Assembly (NCBI RefSeq): GCF_001653795.1
Contig: NZ_CP011514.1
Location: 4,358,279-4,422,278 of the forward strand
Length of the DNA stretch: 64,000 bases
Origin: Mitsuaria sp. 7
Lineage (GTDB): Bacteria > Pseudomonadota > Gammaproteobacteria > Burkholderiales > Burkholderiaceae_C
Direction of reading: 5' to 3'
Shown here: in pieces, positions 7,924-16,580 of the stretch
Layout: every line of letters starts with the position of its first letter
Numbering within the stretch: position 1 is the first letter of the stretch
The notes under the pieces: model-generated
What the model was told of the DNA's origin: nothing
Database searches by the model: none
The model's input: only the letters and a program-made list of their open reading frames with translations
Program-made: the position numbers and the translations under genes

Positions 7924-9738
7924 TCAGAGCTCCTTCTTGCGGAAACGGTCGACGATGTGGTCGGCCTGGCGCCAGGCCAGCGCCATGATGGTCAGCGTGG
8001 GGTTCTTGTCGGCGTTGGAGGCAAAGGGCGCGCCGTCGGACAGGAACAGGTTGGGCACGTCCCAGGTCTGGCCCCAGCGGTTGGTGACCGAGGTCCTGGC
8101 GTCCGCGCCCATGATGGCGCCGCCCACCTCGTGGATGATGTAGCCGCCGGGCGCGATGGCCTTGCGGCCATCCAGCTCGGGCCCGCCGTCGAGCACCTTG
8201 CCGCCCATAGCCTCGACGATCGCGGCGAAGGTCTTCTGCATGTGCGCGGCCTGGCGGGTCTCGTGCTCGGACCACTGCCAGTGGAAGCGCAGCACGGGGA
8301 TGCCGAAGCGGTCCTTCGTCGCCGGGTCGATCTCGCAGAACGACTGCTCGTTGGGGATCATCTCGCCGCGGCCGGCGAAGTAGACGAACGAGCCGAAGCT
8401 GCGTCGCACGTCCTGCTTGAACTTCGCGCCGTAGCTGCCCTGGGTCATCCACTCCAGGTTGGCGCCGGTGCTGGCGCCGGGCATGCGGCGGCCGGTGCCC
8501 AGCTCGATGTGATAACCGCGGGCGAAGCCCAGGCCCTGCTCGGCCCAGCGCGCGCCCTGCTTCCCGTACAGCCACCAGGGCGCGTACATGTGCGAGCCGC
8601 CGGCGCCGTCCTCGTTGTGCGGCGGCAGGTTCTCCAGCAACGGCACCTGGCCGGACAGATCGCTGCCGACGGTGTCCATCACGTACTTGCCGACCTTGCC
8701 GCTGCTGTTGGCCAGGCCTTGCGGATACGCGCTGGTCTTGCTGTTCAGCAGGATGCGCGCCGACTCGCAGGCGCTGGCCGACAGCACGATCGCCCGCGCC
8801 CTGGCCTCGACGTGCTTGCCGGTCTTGCGGTCGACGAAGCGCACGCCGCTGGCCTTGCCGTCCTTGGTCGTCACCTCGTAGACCATGGCATCGCACAGCA
8901 CGTCGAGGTTGCCGCTGGCGAGCGCCGGCGGCAGATGGACCGCGGGGCTCTGGTAGGTCGCGCCGATGGAGCAGCCGCGCGAGCACGGCGTGGCCCAGAA
9001 GCAGGCGGCACGCTCGCGCATGGACTGCGCGACCAGCGCCTGCGCGCGCGGGTTGCCGGGATGCAGCAGCGCGGGGATGCGGGTGTCGTCGAGCTTGGCG
9101 GTCAGCACCGCGCGGTGGATGGGCACCACCGGGATGCCCAGCTTGCCGGCGCGCTGGGCGACCAGGCGTTCCCCCACCCGCGCGGCGGGGGCGGGCAGCA
9201 GGCAGCCCTCGGGCGAGTCGGGCGTGTTCTCCAGGCCCTCGTTGGTGCCGTAGATGCCCACGAGCATCTCGACCTTGTCGTAGTACGGCGCCAGATCTTG
9301 ATAGTCGATGGGCCAGTCGAAACCAAGGCCGTCGCGGCTGTACGGCTTGAAGTCGTAGGGGCCGTTGCGCAGCGAGATGCGGCCCCAGTGGTTGGTCCGG
9401 CCGCCCAGCATGCGGGCGCGCCACCACTCGAAGCGCTGCTCCTCGTTGTCCGAGGCCTGCGTGTACGGCTCGCCCGGCACCTGCCAGCCGCCGTCCACCG
9501 TCGCGTCGTAGAAGCCGAAGGGCTTGTCCGGCGTGCCCGCGCCGCGCAGCGGGGCGTCGTGCGAGGCCTGGAACATCGGCGTCTCGGTGCGGAAGTCGTA
9601 GTACCGGCCGGCTTCCAGCATCAGCACCTTCACGCCTTCCAGCGCCAGCGTGTAGGCCGTCTGGCCGCCGCCGGCGCCCGAGCCGACGACGATGACGTCG
9701 TAGTCGCGCGCCAAGTCGCGCGTCGTCACAAAACCCAT
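7924..9738 (-). CDS. GMC-family sugar/glycoside dehydrogenase, catalytic subunit
   Basis: The 604-residue flavoprotein begins with the FAD-binding motif VIVVGSGAGGGQ near residues 15-26 and has the substrate domain and C-terminal GMC_oxred_C region (IIHEVGGAIMGADARTSVTN, then LFLSDGAPFASNADKNPTLTIMALA). It lacks a signal peptide and is followed by a Tat-signal subunit-3 gene, the standard layout of hitch-hiker periplasmic dehydrogenases such as glucoside 3-dehydrogenase. With the DUF1080 hydrolase downstream, oxidation of a sugar C3 hydroxyl is the most likely reaction. The start at 9738 is supported by an AGGAGGG site; an upstream ATG at 9816 would add a Pro-rich stretch before the FAD motif. 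Confidence 0.88.
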   Translation of the reverse strand: MGFVTTRDLARDYDVIVVGSGAGGGQTAYTLALEGVKVLMLEAGRYYDFRTETPMFQASHDAPLRGAGTPDKPFGFYDATVDGGWQVPGEPYTQASDNEEQRFEWWRARMLGGRTNHWGRISLRNGPYDFKPYSRDGLGFDWPIDYQDLAPYYDKVEMLVGIYGTNEGLENTPDSPEGCLLPAPAARVGERLVAQRAGKLGIPVVPIHRAVLTAKLDDTRIPALLHPGNPRAQALVAQSMRERAACFWATPCSRGCSIGATYQSPAVHLPPALASGNLDVLCDAMVYEVTTKDGKASGVRFVDRKTGKHVEARARAIVLSASACESARILLNSKTSAYPQGLANSSGKVGKYVMDTVGSDLSGQVPLLENLPPHNEDGAGGSHMYAPWWLYGKQGARWAEQGLGFARGYHIELGTGRRMPGASTGANLEWMTQGSYGAKFKQDVRRSFGSFVYFAGRGEMIPNEQSFCEIDPATKDRFGIPVLRFHWQWSEHETRQAAHMQKTFAAIVEAMGGKVLDGGPELDGRKAIAPGGYIIHEVGGAIMGADARTSVTNRWGQTWDVPNLFLSDGAPFASNADKNPTLTIMALAWRQADHIVDRFRKKEL

Positions 9739-9878
9739 GCGCCCTCCTGAAAAGGTGGCGGGAGTTTGCCACCGCGGCGGGCGGCCTGTCCCCCAAACGA
9801 TCGACGTGGCGCCCACGCCGTCATGTCCCGTTCACGCCCCGGATCTCGTTCAACAAGGAGGAACCAGGAGAACCCGCC

Positions 9879-10805
9879 ATGCGCATCCCGACCTCGATCG
9901 TCCTTGCCGCCGCCGCTGCCCTCGCAGGCGTCGGCACCCCGGCGTCCGCCGCGCCCGTCGACCTGTCCTCCGGCACCGGTGGATTCATCGGCAAACCCGG
10001 CGCGGGCGGTTTTTCAGAGTCTTACACCTTCACCCTGGTCTCGCCGACCACGGTCAACATCCTGCTGGCGTCGGTGGTGAACGGCGACCATCACATCGAC
10101 TTCTCGAGCATCGTGCTGAACGGCCCCTCCGGGCCGATCCGCGCCACCGAGTTCACACCTGACCCCTTCACCGGCCACGTCATCAGCAACGCGCTGCTGG
10201 CGCCGGGCAGCTACACGCTCACGGCCAGCGGCACGAACAGCGCGGCCCTGGCGACCTTCGTCGGCACCATCGCGCTCTCGGGCAGCGCCAGCGCCACGCC
10301 GTCCGGCAGCGGAGGGCCGCTGGACCTCAGCACGGGCAGCGCCGGCTTCTTCAGCACGCCCAACGCCGGCGCGTTCTCCAACACCTTCAACTTCTCCATC
10401 GGTACGCCGCAGGCGGTGAAGCTGATGCTGGCCACGGCCGTCGGCGGCGACCAGAACATCGACTTCACCAGCGTCCTGCTGCGGGGCCCGTTCGGCGACC
10501 TCATGGCGGCGGCGTTCACCCGCGATCCCTTTGAGACCTGGACGCTCGCCACCCCGCTGCTCACGCCCGGCAACTATTCCATCATCGCGTCCGGCATCAA
10601 CAGCGACGCCATCGCCACCTATGCGGGCACCCTCGCCTTGTCGGCGATCGATCCGAACCCGCCTGCCAACGACGTGCCCGAGCCCGGCACCAGTGCCCTG
10701 GCCATGGCCGGTCTGGCTGCCGCGCTCGTGATGAGGCGGGAGGGTCCGCATCGCACGGGGACGGCCCGGCCCGGCGGCTTCCTCACCCGGCGGCGGCGTT
10801 TTTGA
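9879..10805 (+). CDS. PEP-CTERM surface protein with two tandem domains
   Basis: The 308-residue protein has a Sec signal (cleaving near ASA-APV, residue 24) and a C-terminal VPEPGTSALAMAGLAAALVMRR sorting signal near residues 266-287, recognised by exosortase systems of exopolysaccharide-producing bacteria. Between them are two homologous copies of about 110 residues, starting at about 26 and 146, sharing motifs such as PVDLSSGTGGF / PLDLSTGSAGF, NIDFTSVLL-like strands and PGSYTLTASGTNSAA / PGNYSIIASGINSDA. This is the layout of FxDxF-type PEP-CTERM proteins. About 21 residues follow the basic stop-transfer cluster, unusually many, and the end overlaps the convergent lipase-like gene by 23 bases. 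The ribosome site is an AAGGAGG-type run in front of the ATG. Confidence 0.82.
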   Translation: MRIPTSIVLAAAAALAGVGTPASAAPVDLSSGTGGFIGKPGAGGFSESYTFTLVSPTTVNILLASVVNGDHHIDFSSIVLNGPSGPIRATEFTPDPFTGHVISNALLAPGSYTLTASGTNSAALATFVGTIALSGSASATPSGSGGPLDLSTGSAGFFSTPNAGAFSNTFNFSIGTPQAVKLMLATAVGGDQNIDFTSVLLRGPFGDLMAAAFTRDPFETWTLATPLLTPGNYSIIASGINSDAIATYAGTLALSAIDPNPPANDVPEPGTSALAMAGLAAALVMRREGPHRTGTARPGGFLTRRRRF

Positions 10806-11958
10806 TCGCGTCGTCCTGCTTCGTCAGCTGGGCGCGGATGAGCTGATCGCTCATCACATGGCGCGTCAGCGGATCGGCCAGGCCGCCGGAGAAGAAGTGC
10901 TCCGTCCCGACGACGGTCGCGCCCACGCCGCGCATCAGATGGCCGAGGTTGGGCACCACGTCCAGCTTCACGGAATAGACGTTGATGTGCTGCTCCGCAT
11001 CGGCCACGTCGATGCCGAGCTTGGCGTAGTCGCGGAGCTGGGACTTGTTGAGCGGCGCCGACGACAGGCCGGTGACCGTCACCGGCGCGGCAAGCGAGTA
11101 GTTGGCGATGCCGGAGGAGGCGGCTTCCCCGCCGCCCTTCGAATGGCCCATCGTCGACACCGAGTAGTGGGCCAGGTGGCTGAACTCCGGCGTCTGCTGC
11201 AGCTCCTTGATGGCGCCGACGACGCGCTGCGCCTGATCGTGGCTCTTGGTCGGCAGGCCCAGCGCGGTCCGCGCGTTGGCGGTCCATTGGGGGATCGCCA
11301 TCTCCGCATTGCCCAGCGCCAGCCGCAGCGGCGGTCCCGCCACCCGGCCCGCGGTCGTCCCGCCGAAGACGGCGGCGATGTCCTCGGTCTTGTGATTCAC
11401 CAGCAGCGAGGCCACGTGGCCGCTGCTGTTGTCGACGAGGGTGCCGGCCGGGCGCTCGATCTGGCTCGACGGGAGGAGGCCCTTCTGGCCGGGGCGGCTG
11501 ACCCGCTCCTCGGCGCTCCAGACCTTGTCGGCGACCGCGGACGCCAGGGCGTCGCTGGGCTGGTAGTTGCCCTTGGCGATGCGCTGGTACGGGAACATGC
11601 CGGCGTCCAGCTTCTCGCGCAGGTCCTCGTTGGCTTTGAGCCGCTGCTCGGGCTGGCTCGCGGTCTTGGACTCGAAGGTCGGCAGATCCGCGCCGCGCCG
11701 CAGGGGAAGTGCAACGTCCTTGGGCGAGGTCTCCGGGATCGCGGGCCGGATGCTCGGAAGCACGGCGCCCCGCGGGGCGACCGCGGACCGCGACCCTGCC
11801 GACGCCGGCGGACGCCGTTCGCGCAGGCCGCCGGCGGCGTTGTCCGCCGTCGTCGTCGAAGGGCGTAGCGAGCCGGACGACGAAGACTTGTCGACGGCCG
11901 ACGACCAGCCATCGGCCCCGGGCGCGCCCGATCCGGAATTGGGGGAGTTGACTCTCAT
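10783..11958 (-). CDS. Lipase-like alpha/beta hydrolase with disordered N-terminus; possible secreted effector
   Basis: The 391-residue protein has no Sec signal. Its first 90 residues are Ser/Pro/Thr/Arg-rich and look disordered. The later part carries a lipase nucleophile elbow GHSKGG at 271-276 (Ser273), with a plausible acid at Asp333 (SVKLDVVPNLGH, like the Asp-Val-Val loop of class 3 lipases) and His354 (GTEHFF). The closest general match is a class-3-lipase/Mbeg1-like hydrolase. A Ser/Pro-rich leader before a catalytic domain is typical of effectors delivered by type III or VI secretion, but I find no PIP box upstream and no secretion genes adjacent, so secretion is a guess. Confidence 0.65.
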   Translation of the reverse strand: MRVNSPNSGSGAPGADGWSSAVDKSSSSGSLRPSTTTADNAAGGLRERRPPASAGSRSAVAPRGAVLPSIRPAIPETSPKDVALPLRRGADLPTFESKTASQPEQRLKANEDLREKLDAGMFPYQRIAKGNYQPSDALASAVADKVWSAEERVSRPGQKGLLPSSQIERPAGTLVDNSSGHVASLLVNHKTEDIAAVFGGTTAGRVAGPPLRLALGNAEMAIPQWTANARTALGLPTKSHDQAQRVVGAIKELQQTPEFSHLAHYSVSTMGHSKGGGEAASSGIANYSLAAPVTVTGLSSAPLNKSQLRDYAKLGIDVADAEQHINVYSVKLDVVPNLGHLMRGVGATVVGTEHFFSGGLADPLTRHVMSDQLIRAQLTKQDDAIKNAAAG

Positions 11959-12173
11959 CGCCGCAAACTAACGAGCCGCGCGCGCCGGACGTCAGCGGAT
12001 GCGAAGCGGCGTCTGCAAAGCAGAAGTCCGGGCGGGACTTCGTGGCGAGACCGATGCCGGATGGGGCTTGCATCAGGCGCCTGGAAGATGGCGGAGTTGC
12101 CCGGCGGCTTCCGGCGGGTCGACATGCCAGAATCAGAAAAAGATGCTTCTTTCATCGGCCCGGGGAGGGGACC

Positions 12174-12806
12174 ATGAGCCGCGAATGCAACGACGAGGCC
12201 TACGCCGCATGGGAACTCGGCCACCTTCAAGAGGCTGCCGAACTGTTCATGGAGGCGGCGCGGATCGAGACGGCCGCCGCAGCCCTTCGCAGCCCGTATG
12301 CCACGCCCGACCGGACGATCACCAGTGAGGCGCGGGCAGCGTTCTGCTACTGGGATGCCGGCGACCTCGAGCAGGCGAGACCGCTGCTCCGCAAGGTCAT
12401 CCAGACCGACTGGAAGAAGGCGCGCCTGTGGTCGGATCGGCATGACACGGAGAAGGCGTTCATGCGGCTCATCCTCGAAGCCGCCAGCCAAGGCAACGGC
12501 GCGCAGTTCGATGCGCTCTGGCTGGAAGCCTCGCAGCGCGGGCAGGACCTGGACTATCCCTTTCCCACCATCCTTCCGAACCAGAAGAAGCTGCTGCAGG
12601 CCGCGCTCCTCCTGGAAAGGTTTGACGCCGTCCGACAGGTTCTCCTACGCATCAATCCGGAGCACCTTCAGAACGACCATGAGCTTCAGCTGTTGAAGGC
12701 GATGGCCGAGCAGCGGGTGGAGGCGCGCGTCTCTGCCAGCGCCGCGCCGCGACGTCCGTCGCTGATCCGGCGACTGATCCGGCCCTTCGTTTCCGATCGG
12801 ACATAG
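12174..12806 (+). CDS. TPR-like cytoplasmic protein of unknown function
   Basis: The 210-residue protein starts after a GGGGAGGGG ribosome site. It shows helical pairs typical of tetratricopeptide folds (ECNDEAYAAWELGHLQEAAELFMEAARIE, then ARAAFCYWDAGDLEQARPLLRKVI), a middle rich in Trp and Arg, and a strongly basic C-terminus (RPSLIRRLIRPF). There is no signal peptide. I do not recognise a named family. It stands alone, between divergent and convergent neighbours, so context gives no function. Some TPR proteins of this size accompany toxin or secretion genes, and the lipase-like gene lies on the other side of its promoter region. Confidence 0.6.
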   Translation: MSRECNDEAYAAWELGHLQEAAELFMEAARIETAAAALRSPYATPDRTITSEARAAFCYWDAGDLEQARPLLRKVIQTDWKKARLWSDRHDTEKAFMRLILEAASQGNGAQFDALWLEASQRGQDLDYPFPTILPNQKKLLQAALLLERFDAVRQVLLRINPEHLQNDHELQLLKAMAEQRVEARVSASAAPRRPSLIRRLIRPFVSDRT

Positions 12807-12818
12807 CGGCTGGGCCGC

Positions 12819-13418
12819 CTAATCTGGCCGCGCCATGAAGAACTTCTCCCCCAGCTCGAAGTAGTCGCCCGGGCCACCGCCTCGCAGGATGATCTTCGCC
12901 GCAGCGGTGTCGAAGATCCCGTCCTTCAACAGCGCCGGCGAGATGTGCATGAGCACGACCTGACCCAGGATCATCCAGGTGTCGACGGGCTCGTCGTCCA
13001 TCGAGCTCAGCTGGATGAGCTGGGACACCTTGCACTCGAAAGCCACCGGGCTCTCTCCGACGCGCGGCGGCCCCACCTTGACCGAAGCAACCTCGGTCAG
13101 CTTCCCGAGCTCGAATTCATTGACGCCGTGAGGCACCCGCGCGCACGTGGCATTCATGGCCTCCGCCAGATCGCGCGTGGCGAGATTCCAGACGAACTCG
13201 CCGGTCTCCTCGATGTTCCGCAGCGAGTCCTTCCGACCGATGCTGGAGAAGCCGATGATGGGCGGCGTGTAGTTCAACGCGGTGAAGAAGCTGTACGGCG
13301 CCAGGTTCACGACGCCGGCCTTGCTCTTCGTGGACATCCAACCGATGGGTCGAGGTCCGACGATCGAGTTGAACGGGTTGTGGGGAAGGTTGGGCGCGGT
13401 GGGGTCGTAGGTGTGCAT
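12819..13418 (-). CDS. Flavin reductase-like FMN-binding protein
   Basis: The 199-residue protein has the split-barrel FMN-binding fold of flavin reductase-like proteins, with the family signature in the first 60 residues (NSIVGPRPIGWMSTKSKAG, NLAPYSFFTALNYTPPIIGFS) and an EFVWNLATRDLAEAMN region that contacts the flavin phosphate. Such proteins bind FMN and reduce flavins for partner monooxygenases or act as oxidoreductases; the partner here is unknown. I chose the ATG at 13418 (MHTYDP) because homology begins there. It is convergent with the TPR-like gene. The nearest same-strand gene is a small membrane protein 47 bases upstream. Confidence 0.85.
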   Translation of the reverse strand: MHTYDPTAPNLPHNPFNSIVGPRPIGWMSTKSKAGVVNLAPYSFFTALNYTPPIIGFSSIGRKDSLRNIEETGEFVWNLATRDLAEAMNATCARVPHGVNEFELGKLTEVASVKVGPPRVGESPVAFECKVSQLIQLSSMDDEPVDTWMILGQVVLMHISPALLKDGIFDTAAAKIILRGGGPGDYFELGEKFFMARPD

Positions 13419-13465
13419 GCGGCAGGTCGATCGCGTTGGAATCGGCGTCGGACGTGGTTTGCCGA

Positions 13466-13792
13466 TCAACCGGGACGCCGCAGTGCCAGAAGGCAACGGC
13501 ACTGGGTCATCGCGTGCATCCCCATCGTCGAGACGTTCCGGCTCATGGCCAGTCCCTGGACGCCTCGAGTGGCGACGCGCCAGGAGCTTCGGGCCGCGTC
13601 AGGGGCTCGGGCGACGACGGTATGCCAGGCGAGCTTCAGATAGCCGCTCATCGTCAACAGGATGAGGCCGGCGCCGACGGCATCCGCCAGCATGATCAGC
13701 GCGCGCAGCTCAGGATTGGTCACGACCAGCAGCAACCCCAGCGCCGCGAGCGCGGCTCGGTGACTCTTGAACAGCTTCAGCAGTTTTTCCAT
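13466..13792 (-). CDS. Small membrane protein of unknown function
   Basis: The 108-residue protein has two hydrophobic segments (about residues 13-25 and 32-50) after a basic start, MEKLLKLFKSHR, and then a basic cytoplasmic-looking tail. It resembles small inner-membrane proteins, but I do not recognise a family. The last 30 residues (after WRVATRGVQG) look less constrained. It lies between the flavin reductase and a small lipoprotein gene on the same strand. No convincing ribosome site is seen. Confidence 0.45.
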   Translation of the reverse strand: MEKLLKLFKSHRAALAALGLLLVVTNPELRALIMLADAVGAGLILLTMSGYLKLAWHTVVARAPDAARSSWRVATRGVQGLAMSRNVSTMGMHAMTQCRCLLALRRPG

Positions 13793-13847
13793 GGCTCATT
13801 CTGGCAAGGGCGGCGTCACGAGTCCGTGAACACCGGGCGACATGCAA

Positions 13848-14324
13848 TCAACGAGTCGGGAGTTCTGATTCGCAAGCGCCTACGTACCGCTCCGGCGCGA
13901 CCGGAAAGCCCGCAGGCTGGTGCTCACGCGTTGCATCCGCGGGTGAAACCCCGTTGCGAATGAGCAGGATCAAGCGGTCTCGATTCACGGCCGCATTGAT
14001 CGGCGCCTGCGGTTGCGCGCGAAAGTCGTCCATCGCTTTGGGCACTGGCGCCTGATACACGGCGGCACAGCCCGCGCCCTTGACCATGAACGCGCCGGTC
14101 CCCCACCGGACGACCGCACTGCCGCCGTCCGGAATCTCGCGACATTGGCTCGGTAGCCCGTCGCCACCACAAACGGTCAGCGCCACGCCGCTTGTGTTGT
14201 GAACGCGAATCTCCAGATATCGAGAACACGCGACCAGTCCGACGCAGGCGATGAACACAGGCAAGGCGAATCGTTGAACGGTGACGAGGCGTTTCCACAC
14301 CTGTGGGGACATGACGCGCAACAT
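13848..14324 (-). CDS. Small putative lipoprotein
   Basis: The protein is 158 residues from the first ATG. A hydrophobic segment ends in a lipobox-like GLVACS (Cys33), giving a mature protein of about 126 residues. It has two close Cys pairs (VCGGDGLPSQC and a later GAGCAAVY) and a beta-rich character, compatible with an envelope protein that senses or binds something at the outer membrane. An alternative start is the Met at position 5. The gene begins one base after the stop of the DUF2939 gene on the same strand, suggesting co-transcription. No named family is recognised. Confidence 0.55.
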   Translation of the reverse strand: MLRVMSPQVWKRLVTVQRFALPVFIACVGLVACSRYLEIRVHNTSGVALTVCGGDGLPSQCREIPDGGSAVVRWGTGAFMVKGAGCAAVYQAPVPKAMDDFRAQPQAPINAAVNRDRLILLIRNGVSPADATREHQPAGFPVAPERYVGACESELPTR

Positions 14325-14325
14325 G

Positions 14326-14934
14326 TCACAAGGCCGGCAACCGGATCTCCGTCAGCACCCACGACGCGAATCCGCGCCGCTGGAAGACCAGCCCGGTCCG
14401 GCGGTCCTCGGCCTGACCGGCGCGGCGGGCGTAGAGGATGAAGGTGTCGACGCCCTGACGTTCCGTCGTCCAGATGGGCTCGCGCTTCGATGGCGTCGCG
14501 CTGCCGTCGGTCTCGCCGCCCTCGTCGGAGGGCGCTTCATTCGGCGCCTTCGAGCGGGAATCGCGCCGCGGCATCAGCTTGCCCTCCTGCATGATCCGCA
14601 TGACCGACTCGGGACGCACGAACGCGTCCACCAGGCGGTCGACCATCGCCGTCGCGAACAGCGAGCCCAGCGCCGCACCGGCCTTGGCGATGTCGCTGCC
14701 GGACTCGGAACGATCGTTCGTCCGGGCGCCGATGGCGCCGGACAACTGGCCCTTCAGGCTCTCGCGCAGCAGCGGATAGTCGACGCGTTCGTTGAACGCC
14801 GTCGCGTCGCCGGCCTTCGCGGCGTTCCGCATCTGATGGATCGCCAACCACGGCGACCAGTACCAGTAGGCGGCGAGCGCCAGGACCGCCGCGACGAGCG
14901 CGACCTTCGAGAACTTCCGGGCGGTGGGGGTCAT
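14326..14934 (-). CDS. DUF2939 membrane-anchored protein
   Basis: The 202-residue protein has one N-terminal membrane anchor (about residues 10-26) followed by the DUF2939 motif series: YWYWSPWLAIHQMRNAAKAGDATAFNERVDYPLLRESLKGQLSG, a middle region with AFVRPESVMRIM, an Arg/Glu/Ser linker and a C-terminal beta part ending in GLVFQRRGFASWVLTEIRLP. DUF2939 proteins are common in Proteobacteria, with a role that is not settled; the domain faces the periplasm. It is followed one base later by the lipoprotein gene, so the two may act together in the envelope. Confidence 0.8.
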   Translation of the reverse strand: MTPTARKFSKVALVAAVLALAAYWYWSPWLAIHQMRNAAKAGDATAFNERVDYPLLRESLKGQLSGAIGARTNDRSESGSDIAKAGAALGSLFATAMVDRLVDAFVRPESVMRIMQEGKLMPRRDSRSKAPNEAPSDEGGETDGSATPSKREPIWTTERQGVDTFILYARRAGQAEDRRTGLVFQRRGFASWVLTEIRLPAL

Positions 14935-14976
14935 TCCTTGCCTTGCATTGGATGCATCGACAGGGAGTGTAGAAAA

Positions 14977-15840
14977 CTATCGGGTGGCGAGTAGCTGAAC
15001 CAGATGATCGGCCACGACTTCCGGCTGCTCCTCCGGCAGATAGTGACCGCAATCGCGCAGCACGCCGCCCTGCAGCCGCTCTGCGCGTCCGCGCATCGCG
15101 TCGAACAGATCGGGCGCGCTGCCGAGATCGCCCCCGAGCGCAAGCACGGGCATCCGCAGCGGCGTGTCGGCCAGCGCGCGATTGGCCGCGGCATCCGCGA
15201 TCGCGGCCCGGTAGTAGCCCAGCATGCCGCGCAGCCCGCCGGGCTGGCGATAGACACGCTCGTACTCGTCGACGTCGGCGCGCTCGAAGACCGCCGGCGC
15301 GTTGGCGGTCTTGCGGGCGAAGAACCACTCGATCAGCACGCGCTCCCGGTCCTTCAGCAAAGCCTCCGGGAGATCGGGCACCGTGTTGAACAGGAAGTGC
15401 CAGCGCTTCCAGTTGTCGGGGCCGAGCTCGAACCGCTCCGCCAGCGTGACGCCGGGAATGTTGGCGTCGAGCAGCGCCAGATGCGTCACCGCCTCGGGGT
15501 GGCGCGCCGCGTACGGATAGGCCATCCACGCGCCGATGTCGTGTCCCACGAGCGCGATGCGGTCCAGGCCCAGCGCCTCGAACAACGCGACCAGCCGATT
15601 GCCCGTCGTGACGGCGTCGTAGCCGCTGTCAGGCTTGTCGGAATCGCCCTGCCCCGGCAGGTCCACGGCGATCGCCCGATGCCCCGCAGCCGCCAGCAGC
15701 GGCATCACGCGTCGCCACGCGTAGCAGCTCTGGGGAAACCCGGCCAGGAGCACGATAGTCGGCGCGTCGCCTGCCTTGCCTGTTTCGACCAGATGCCAAC
15801 GCAATCCCGCCGCGGAGACGAAGCGATGCCGCAATGCCAT
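14977..15840 (-). CDS. Alpha/beta hydrolase (haloalkane dehalogenase/epoxide hydrolase-like)
   Basis: The 287-residue protein has the alpha/beta-hydrolase core with an oxyanion-hole LAGFPQS region near 32-38, nucleophile elbow GHDIGA with Asp101 and a catalytic His266 (RDCGHYLPEEQPE). An Asp nucleophile places it with haloalkane dehalogenases, fluoroacetate dehalogenases and epoxide hydrolases rather than Ser esterases. The WHFLFN and EWFF motifs in the cap are typical of this group. The substrate is unknown. I start it at the ATG at 15840, one base after the stop of pcp; a GTG at 15852 is an alternative. Coupling to pcp is likely. Confidence 0.85.
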   Translation of the reverse strand: MALRHRFVSAAGLRWHLVETGKAGDAPTIVLLAGFPQSCYAWRRVMPLLAAAGHRAIAVDLPGQGDSDKPDSGYDAVTTGNRLVALFEALGLDRIALVGHDIGAWMAYPYAARHPEAVTHLALLDANIPGVTLAERFELGPDNWKRWHFLFNTVPDLPEALLKDRERVLIEWFFARKTANAPAVFERADVDEYERVYRQPGGLRGMLGYYRAAIADAAANRALADTPLRMPVLALGGDLGSAPDLFDAMRGRAERLQGGVLRDCGHYLPEEQPEVVADHLVQLLATR

Positions 15841-15841
15841 C

Positions 15842-16489
15842 TCAATGCTCACTGCCGAAGCCGAGCTTCACGTCCTGCGTCGTGATCAGCGTCGTCGCGA
15901 TCATGACGCGGACGGCCTCGATCAGCGTCTCGCGCGCCATGCTCGGCGCGTTGCGATGGCGGACCGCCTGTTCCGGCAGGAAGGGCACGTGGATGAAGCC
16001 GCCGCGCAGACCAGGCCGGCGCGTCGCGATGTGATGCGACAGCGCGTAGAAGATCGCGTTGCAGTTGTAGGTCCCTGCGGACTCGGAGACGGAGGCGGGA
16101 ATCCCCGCCGCATGGAGCGCGGCCACCAGCGCCTTGATCGGCAGGGTCGAGAAGTACGCGGCGGGGCCGCCGGCCACGACGGGCTCATCCACTGGTTGCA
16201 AGCCGGCGTTGTCGGGAATGCGCGCGTCCACGATGTTGATGGCGACGCGCTCGATCGTGACGTCGGCCCGCCCGCCGGCCTGCCCGAGGCACAGCACCAC
16301 GTCGGGTCTGATCTCCTCGATCGCGGCGACCAGCGCGCCGCCGACCTCGCCGATCACGCAGGGCAGTTGCCGTGCGACGAGTCGCGCCGATCCGAGGGTC
16401 TCGCCGTCGAGCGCCCTCACCGCCTCCCAGGAAGGATTGATGGTCTCGCCGTTGAAGGGATCGATGCCGGTCAGCAGGATGGTGGTCAC
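15842..16489 (-). CDS. pcp: Pyroglutamyl-peptidase I
   Basis: The 215-residue protein is of normal length for the family (peptidase C15). It removes N-terminal pyroglutamate from peptides in the cytoplasm. The opening [21 protein letters not shown] and the catalytic triad positions Glu80 (TIERVA), Cys143 (GTYNCN) and His167 ([10 protein letters not shown]) are all present. It is divergent from a LysR-type regulator with a 91-base shared promoter region and is followed by a coupled alpha/beta hydrolase gene, so the LysR protein may control this pair. Confidence 0.95.
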   Translation of the reverse strand: MTTILLTGIDPFNGETINPSWEAVRALDGETLGSARLVARQLPCVIGEVGGALVAAIEEIRPDVVLCLGQAGGRADVTIERVAINIVDARIPDNAGLQPVDEPVVAGGPAAYFSTLPIKALVAALHAAGIPASVSESAGTYNCNAIFYALSHHIATRRPGLRGGFIHVPFLPEQAVRHRNAPSMARETLIEAVRVMIATTLITTQDVKLGFGSEH

Positions 16490-16580
16490 GGTCGTCGCTC
16501 GTGAAGTGGTCGTGGCGACGATGCTAGGCAGCGCGACCCGATTCTCCGAATGGATTCACGGTATTCGTTATATTGGTTTG
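16490..16580. promoter_or_regulatory. Divergent promoter region of pcp and LysR gene
   Basis: The 91 bases separate the two divergent starts. The half nearest the LysR gene is AT-rich and has inverted GATTC/GAATC-type elements (GATTC at 16540, GAATGGATTC just after) and a TATATT-like hexamer before the LysR ATG. This fits a LysR-type binding region for autoregulation and control of pcp. No precise site can be fixed by eye. Confidence 0.4.

Noticed and set aside
11959..12173. PIP or hrp-type box upstream of the lipase-like gene
   Set aside because: Only one TTCGC-like half-site is seen and no properly spaced partner, so type III regulon membership is not supported.
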